This document shows, piece after piece, positions 23,514 to 27,856 of a stretch of 27,856 nt of DNA (positions are counted from its first letter, which is position 1; the number at the start of each line of letters is the position of its first letter). Origin of the DNA: M3007 sp044350425 (GTDB lineage Bacteria; Bacteroidota; Bacteroidia; Chitinophagales; Saprospiraceae); assembly GCA_044350425.1 (NCBI GenBank), contig JBILHS010000080.1, positions 1 through 27,856 of the forward strand. The letters run 5' to 3'. Made by a program: the position numbers and the translations under genes. Below the pieces are notes generated by a model that was not told where the DNA came from, did not search any database, and saw nothing but the letters and a program-made list of their open reading frames with translations.

Positions 23514-23591
23514 GGAAAAAAAGTCATTTATTTTCATTAACTTCGTCGGTAGGTTTTGAAAGACTATAAACAAATCGAACCCAGATAATTT

Positions 23592-26165
23592 ATGCATTGG
23601 CACCTAATTGATAAAGAAGAAGTTATAAAGCGAGTGGACAGTCATCCCGGAGGACTATCCGCAGCCCAGGCAGAGGCACGGCTTTTGGAGCATGGCCCCA
23701 ATGCCTTGAAGGAAAAAAAGAAAAAGCCGCTCTGGATGCTGTTTCTGCTCCAGTTCAAAGATGTGATGATCATCATCCTGCTGGCCGCCGCAGTGGTTTC
23801 AGGGCTGATTGGAGGACTCAAAGACACCATTGTCATTCTCATCATTGTGATGCTGAATGCGATCATTGGTTTTGTACAAGAGTACCGCGCAGGAAAGGCT
23901 ATGGAGGCACTGAAAAAGATGTCGGCACACTCGGCGACCGTCCTTCGGGAGGGTACACCGGTTCAGGTCGATGCCTCCATTTTGGTGCCGGGCGATGTGG
24001 TCAACCTCGAAGCTGGCAATATGGTGCCCGCCGATATCCGGCTGCTGAAATCCCATACTTTAAAGATTGAAGAGGCCTCCCTGACCGGTGAATCCAATGC
24101 CGTGGAAAAACAAACCGAGGGCCTGGAAGGGGAGCATTTACCCATTGGCGACCGCACCAATATGGCCTACAAAGGCACGCTGGCAACTGCCGGCAGGGGA
24201 CATGGGGTGGTCGTAGCCACGGGCATGAAGACCGAAATTGGTCGCATCGCTGAAATGTTACAGGAAGATGAATCGCAGACCCCGCTCCAGAAACGATTGG
24301 CAGATTTTGGCAAGAAACTGTCTTTTGCTGTCCTCGCTATCTGTGTGGTACTTTATGTGACCGGTTTAATCCGGGGCGAAGATCCGATCAAGATGTTGCT
24401 GACTGCCATCTCTCTGGCCGTTGCGGCTATCCCGGAAGCCTTACCAGCCGTAGTGACCATTGCGCTGGCCATGGGCGCTGCACGACTGGCGCGTAAACAC
24501 GTATTGATTCGAAAACTTCCCGCTGTAGAAACCCTGGGTTCCGTTACTTTTATTTGTACGGACAAAACCGGAACGCTCACCCAGAACCGCATGACCGTCA
24601 CAGAGACCTGGGTGCCCGAATCTGCTCCTGTCGGACTATCGCTTAGCGCAGAGGAGGCTCTTTTTCTTTGCATGTCGCTCAACCACAATGTAAAAAAGAA
24701 CAAGGCAGGTAAGGCAACAGGCGAATCAACGGAAGTGGCCCTGGCCGTTTACGGAGAAGAAAAACACGGCCCACTCCAGCCGGACGAATATAAAAGAATG
24801 GCCGAGTTGCCCTTTGATGCGACCCGAAAAATGATGACCACGGTACATCAGTGGAACGAAAAACAGTTTTTGATCGTCACCAAAGGTGCCCTGGAATCTG
24901 TCCTGAAAGCCTGTGAGGATACTGACGCGGCCACCATGATCGCGACAGGAGAAAAGATGGGGGAAAATGGTCTACGCGTGCTCGCATACGCCTGCCGGGT
25001 GGTCGATGCCTTGCCTTCGGACCTTAATTTTGCGACGCTTGAAACAGGATTACAATGTTGTGGAATAGCTGGAATGATGGATCCACTGCGCAAAGAAGCA
25101 GAAAAAGCCATCCGGGATTGCAAAGCTGCAGGCATCGTACCTGTGATGATCACCGGCGATCACCCGGTAACAGCATCGTCCATTGCACAAAAGATCGGCA
25201 TCCTGAGCAGCCCAACGGATAAAGTGATCACCGGGGCCGAGCTGCTGCAAATGCCTGAACATGAATTCAGGGAAGAGATCGAGCGGATCAAAGTTTATGC
25301 CCGCGTATCGCCGGAGCAAAAACTCCAGATCGTGAAAACCCTGCAACTCAAAAACCAATTCGTAGCCATGACCGGAGATGGGGTCAATGATGCCCCGGCA
25401 CTCAGAAGGGCCAACATCGGGGTGGCCATGGGCATCACAGGCACCGATGTCTCCAAAGAAGCGGCGCACATGATCTTGCTGGACGACAATTTTGCCACCA
25501 TCATCAAAGCGGTAAAAGAAGGACGACGCATTTTTGCCAATATCCGCAAGTTTATCCGGTACACGATGACAAGCAATAGTGGCGAGATCTGGACGATCTT
25601 TCTCGCGCCACTGGTTGGGCTTCCTATCCCGCTATTACCGATTCACATTCTCTGGATCAACCTGGTGACCGATGGCCTGCCGGGACTTGCGCTGGCCAAC
25701 GAACCAGCCGAAAAGAATGTCATGAGTTTGCCTCCCCGGGAACCCAACGAAAACATTTTTGCACATGGGCTCGGTTGGCATATCCTTTGGGTGGGCTTGC
25801 TGATGGGCGCCGTGTGTCTGAGTATACAGGCCTGGGCGATGCAAAACAATGATCCCAAGTGGCAGACCTATGTGTTTACAGTGCTTTGTCTAAGCCAGAT
25901 GGGTCACGTGATGGCCATTCGCAGCGAACATTTTTTCTTGTTCAGGCAAGGTATTTTTAGCAATTTACCCTTGATCGGAGCGGTCGCTTTGACTTTTGGA
26001 TTGCAATTAGCCCTGCTTTACGTGCCCTTCTTACAAGAGATCTTCTCTACCCAGCCACTTACCCTGCTTGAATTAGGCACCTGCCTGCTGGTCTCCCTGA
26101 TCGTGTTTCATGCGGTGGAAATGGAGAAATTGGTACGGGGATGGAGGGTTAGAAGAAGAAGTTGA
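23592..26165 (+). CDS. P2A-type (calcium-like) cation-transporting ATPase
   Basis: The 857-residue P-type ATPase exports a cation, most likely Ca2+, at the cost of ATP. It has an N-terminal cation-ATPase domain, actuator motif TGES (E167), the TM4 motif AAIPEALPAV (E282, ion ligand), phosphorylation site CTDKTGTLTQN (D324), a nucleotide domain with KGALE, hinge MTGDGVNDAPAL, and TM6 HILWINLVTDGLPGLAL, whose N and D match the SERCA ion ligands. The length and absence of N-terminal metal-binding CxxC domains exclude the heavy-metal type. Na+ or Mn2+ transport cannot be excluded. No partner genes are nearby. TAGGTTTT around 23551 is only a weak match to a -7 box. Confidence 0.94.
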   Translation: MHWHLIDKEEVIKRVDSHPGGLSAAQAEARLLEHGPNALKEKKKKPLWMLFLLQFKDVMIIILLAAAVVSGLIGGLKDTIVILIIVMLNAIIGFVQEYRAGKAMEALKKMSAHSATVLREGTPVQVDASILVPGDVVNLEAGNMVPADIRLLKSHTLKIEEASLTGESNAVEKQTEGLEGEHLPIGDRTNMAYKGTLATAGRGHGVVVATGMKTEIGRIAEMLQEDESQTPLQKRLADFGKKLSFAVLAICVVLYVTGLIRGEDPIKMLLTAISLAVAAIPEALPAVVTIALAMGAARLARKHVLIRKLPAVETLGSVTFICTDKTGTLTQNRMTVTETWVPESAPVGLSLSAEEALFLCMSLNHNVKKNKAGKATGESTEVALAVYGEEKHGPLQPDEYKRMAELPFDATRKMMTTVHQWNEKQFLIVTKGALESVLKACEDTDAATMIATGEKMGENGLRVLAYACRVVDALPSDLNFATLETGLQCCGIAGMMDPLRKEAEKAIRDCKAAGIVPVMITGDHPVTASSIAQKIGILSSPTDKVITGAELLQMPEHEFREEIERIKVYARVSPEQKLQIVKTLQLKNQFVAMTGDGVNDAPALRRANIGVAMGITGTDVSKEAAHMILLDDNFATIIKAVKEGRRIFANIRKFIRYTMTSNSGEIWTIFLAPLVGLPIPLLPIHILWINLVTDGLPGLALANEPAEKNVMSLPPREPNENIFAHGLGWHILWVGLLMGAVCLSIQAWAMQNNDPKWQTYVFTVLCLSQMGHVMAIRSEHFFLFRQGIFSNLPLIGAVALTFGLQLALLYVPFLQEIFSTQPLTLLELGTCLLVSLIVFHAVEMEKLVRGWRVRRRS

Positions 26166-26187
26166 CAGTTAAAAGTTACAAGTTGAA
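26160..26187. repeat. 7-bp tandem repeat at the ATPase gene end
   Basis: Four 7-base units (AGTTGAC, AGTTAAA, AGTTACA, AGTTGAA) run on from the last codons; the stop codon of the ATPase is inside the first unit. The remaining stretch 26188-26469 has no credible gene and contains the hairpin repeat at 26303-26386 and the 19-base motif 26435-26453. Confidence 0.75.
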
Positions 26188-26302
26188 CGGGGGGCTGGGA
26201 TTTAGGTTCCGGTTGAACCTGGATGGATAATCACAAGATTGACGGTGTTTGATGGTGGTACTTAAATCTGATCAGGGGTCAAAATAAGTGCGTAGCACCC
26301 CA

Positions 26303-26386
26303 AACGTCGGTAGAAATTATCCATGAAAAGTCGATAAGGTGCAGCGCACCGGAACATTTCGCCAGGAGTTCCGGTGTGCTGCACCT
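26303..26386. repeat. Intergenic hairpin repeat, copy 2
   Basis: This is the second copy of the repeat at 184-269, in the same orientation. 26338-26355 and 26368-26385 form an 18-bp stem (one G-U pair) with a 12-base loop. Downstream, CCCGA-ACAC-TCGGG (around 26421-26434) is another hairpin, followed by the 19-base motif CTCTGCGGCTAAAGTGACA, which is the exact reverse complement of 159-177. Confidence 0.78.
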
Positions 26387-26469
26387 CCGAACCGTTTCCC
26401 TTATCCGATTGCTACCGATCCCGAACACTCGGGACTCTGCGGCTAAAGTGACACGGTAGCGACAAACCG

Positions 26470-27663
26470 TTACTTCAGATATTCCTCCACAAAAAGCCTC
26501 AAGGCTTCCCCGTGCAAATTTTTAGCCAGCACCTTCCCCTGGGCATCCAGGATAAAATTGGCCGGGATCGTGGTAATGCGCAAGGCTTCCATAAAAGGCG
26601 TGGCGTCTCCACTGAGGTGGGAGGCATGGGGCCAAGTGGCAGCATCTTTGGCAATGCCTGCTTTCCAGGCTGCCGGACTACTGTCTATGGAATAACCAAC
26701 TATCTGAAGCCCCTGGTCCTTTTGCTGCGCCCAGAGCGGCGACAAAACTTCCCGATTCTCACGACGACATGGAGTACACCAGGAAGCCCAAATGTCCAGA
26801 ATGGTGAGCCGGGCGCCTAATAACGAATGTAGATTTATCGTATCGCCCGCCAACATGGGAAGTGGAAAATCAGGGATTTGATCGCCCGTCAACACGGGTA
26901 ATTTTTCCCGGTTTCCGGCCTGGCACAACTGCGTAGTCCATGGGTTTTCAGGTGCTTCGCTGCGCCATTTTTCACACTGCCCAAAGAGAAATTCCGGCAC
27001 ACGCTCGTAGTCGCTCGCCGGACTCACCCAACGGACGGCCACCAGGGCTGGCCAGATTGAAAGACTCGAATCTGCGAAGGCCATGAGTGGCTTTTGATAT
27101 CGGTTCAGAGCTGCTTCACGGGCCAACAGTGCCGCTTCATCACTATGCTCCCCCTCGGCCATCTGAGCGCTTTCCTGACGATAAGCTTTGTGCCGGATAT
27201 CGCGCAATTGCAAAAGCGCCCGGTTCTCTTTGGAAGGTTTTTGAACAGAAAAGGTAGCCTGAAAACGCCCGGCTTCGGCAGAAACTTCGAGCGGATCGCC
27301 CTTTTGCAAGACCACTGGCATATAGTTGGACATCAAAGGATCATCGTCCAGCAATTGATTGGGGAAGCGATTTCCGGCCTTTTGAATGCAAAGTTGGAAG
27401 AGGGTCTTTTCTTCCCATTTCGGGAGCTTCGAAAAAACAAAATTACCATCCGGGTTTACCGCTGCGGAGTCCAAAACGACTCCGCTAAAACTGGAGGCGA
27501 TCTCCAGGAAGTTGCGCGGCTGCACCAGATAAACCATCGGTTTCCAATCTGCCGACAAAATGACTTTCCCGGATATCAGTGCGGCGGATTGGGTACGGCA
27601 TTGGGTGGCGCCTTGCAGCAGGAGGACGAGGATCAGAGCGGCGATGGTGTGGTTGGAAAACAT
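26470..27663 (-). CDS. TlpA-like thiol-disulfide oxidoreductase with N-terminal domain
   Basis: The 397-residue protein has an N-terminal signal sequence (FSNHTIAALILVLLLQGATQC). A beta-rich DUF4369-like domain (about 28-130) and a helical linker follow, then a C-terminal thioredoxin fold of the TlpA/ResA type. The active site is WCTPC in LDIWASWCTPCRRENREVL, and TTIPANFILD supplies the cis-Pro loop. It acts outside the cytoplasm to reduce or rearrange protein disulfides, possibly serving cytochrome c maturation. The first ATG (27663) is chosen; a frame extension to 27681 uses TTG and lies in the T-run of the preceding terminator. No cytochrome maturation genes are seen here. Confidence 0.9.
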   Translation of the reverse strand: MFSNHTIAALILVLLLQGATQCRTQSAALISGKVILSADWKPMVYLVQPRNFLEIASSFSGVVLDSAAVNPDGNFVFSKLPKWEEKTLFQLCIQKAGNRFPNQLLDDDPLMSNYMPVVLQKGDPLEVSAEAGRFQATFSVQKPSKENRALLQLRDIRHKAYRQESAQMAEGEHSDEAALLAREAALNRYQKPLMAFADSSLSIWPALVAVRWVSPASDYERVPEFLFGQCEKWRSEAPENPWTTQLCQAGNREKLPVLTGDQIPDFPLPMLAGDTINLHSLLGARLTILDIWASWCTPCRRENREVLSPLWAQQKDQGLQIVGYSIDSSPAAWKAGIAKDAATWPHASHLSGDATPFMEALRITTIPANFILDAQGKVLAKNLHGEALRLFVEEYLK

Positions 27664-27679
27664 AATGATGGGTATGGAC

Positions 27680-27721
27680 AAAAAAGCGCTGGCTTGCTCC
27701 CTGATTAGGGAGCAAGCCAGC
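27680..27721 (-). terminator. Rho-independent terminator of the rhodanese-like gene at the edge
   Basis: GCTGGCTTGCTCCCT (27688-27702) and AGGGAGCAAGCCAGC (27707-27721) pair perfectly over a 4-base loop, and the minus-strand reading continues into a run of six T (27685 to 27680). It ends the transcript arriving from the right and separates it from the TlpA-like gene. Confidence 0.95.
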
Positions 27722-27775
27722 TTATGAATTCATTGTATTAAACAGGAGTCGTCCATATTTCAATGGAACCCTTTT

Positions 27776-27856
27776 TTAAGCCGGAAAATCTCCGATTCCG
27801 CCTGACAAATTCCGCACATCAAAGCCCATTTTGTGCATCGTTTTGCAAGCTTGTCC
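27776..27856 (-). CDS. 3' end of a rhodanese-like gene (cut by window edge)
   Basis: The last 26 codons of a minus-strand frame enter at the window edge and stop at TAA (27776). The end HKMGFDVRNLSGGIGDFPA has the closing pattern of rhodanese domains (G-F-x-V-x-N-L-x-G-G-I). The active-site loop would lie outside the window, so activity cannot be judged. It would be the third rhodanese domain of the neighbourhood. The perfect hairpin at 27680-27721 follows its stop. Confidence 0.65.
   Translation of the reverse strand, partial: GQACKTMHKMGFDVRNLSGGIGDFPA

Noticed and set aside
184..26386. The two direct hairpin repeats as attachment sites of a 26-kb mobile island
   Set aside because: No integrase, tRNA or transfer gene is present, and the repeat looks like a common intergenic family; composition does not clearly shift at its borders.

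Overview
The window comes from a Bacteroidota genome, most likely Saprospiria-like or a relative (inference). The evidence is two secreted proteins with type IX secretion (T9SS) C-terminal sorting domains, start sites without strong Shine-Dalgarno sequences, -7 promoter boxes of the Bacteroidetes type (TAnnTTTG), and a GH78 rhamnosidase. No tRNA, rRNA, CRISPR array or intact insertion sequence was seen.

Layout. 1-298 holds only repeats. 299-3067 (-) is a secreted alpha-L-rhamnosidase. 3405-4458 (-) is a Crp/Fnr-type regulator followed by two tiny membrane proteins and a terminator. 4507-5502 (+) is a T9SS cargo protein. 5628-7548 (-) carries sulfur genes: a GCCG-type small membrane protein, a rhodanese lipoprotein and two half-size YeeE/YedE transporters. 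7628-9037 (-) is an OprD-like porin. 9259-10531 (+) is a DUF2202 ferritin-like lipoprotein and a secreted small protein, ended by a terminator. 10735-17866 (+) is a tightly packed run: Dps, TetR, a helical lipoprotein, a cupin, TolC, an RND adaptor and an RND pump. 18112-19809 (+) is a CoA-disulfide/persulfide reductase fused to a rhodanese. 19922-21535 (+) is a kelch-type T9SS cargo protein. 21787-23384 (+) is a b-type membrane cytochrome overlapping a 12-heme c-type cytochrome. 23592-26165 (+) is a P2A calcium-type ATPase. 26470-27663 (-) is a TlpA-like thiol-disulfide reductase, and at the right edge lies the 3' end of another rhodanese-like gene.

The most interesting point is a shared promoter design. 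Five promoters carry a dyad of the form GTGAC-N4-GTCAC, or a one-base variant of it, placed 22-23 bases upstream of a -7 box. They precede the small membrane-protein pair, the YeeE pair, the porin, the DUF2202 operon and the CoA-disulfide reductase. The Crp/Fnr protein encoded here has the R-E-x3-R recognition-helix pattern of E. coli CRP, which fits GTGA half-sites. Its only two cysteines lie where CRP binds cAMP. I infer a local regulon for sulfane-sulfur or redox handling: porin and YeeE for uptake, rhodaneses and CoADR for persulfide chemistry, and the ferritin-like protein for iron or peroxide.

A second point is a family of three ~110-bp inverted-repeat elements. They are about equal in length and homologous to one another, and one is flanked by an 11-bp exact direct repeat. 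They look like a non-autonomous mobile element.
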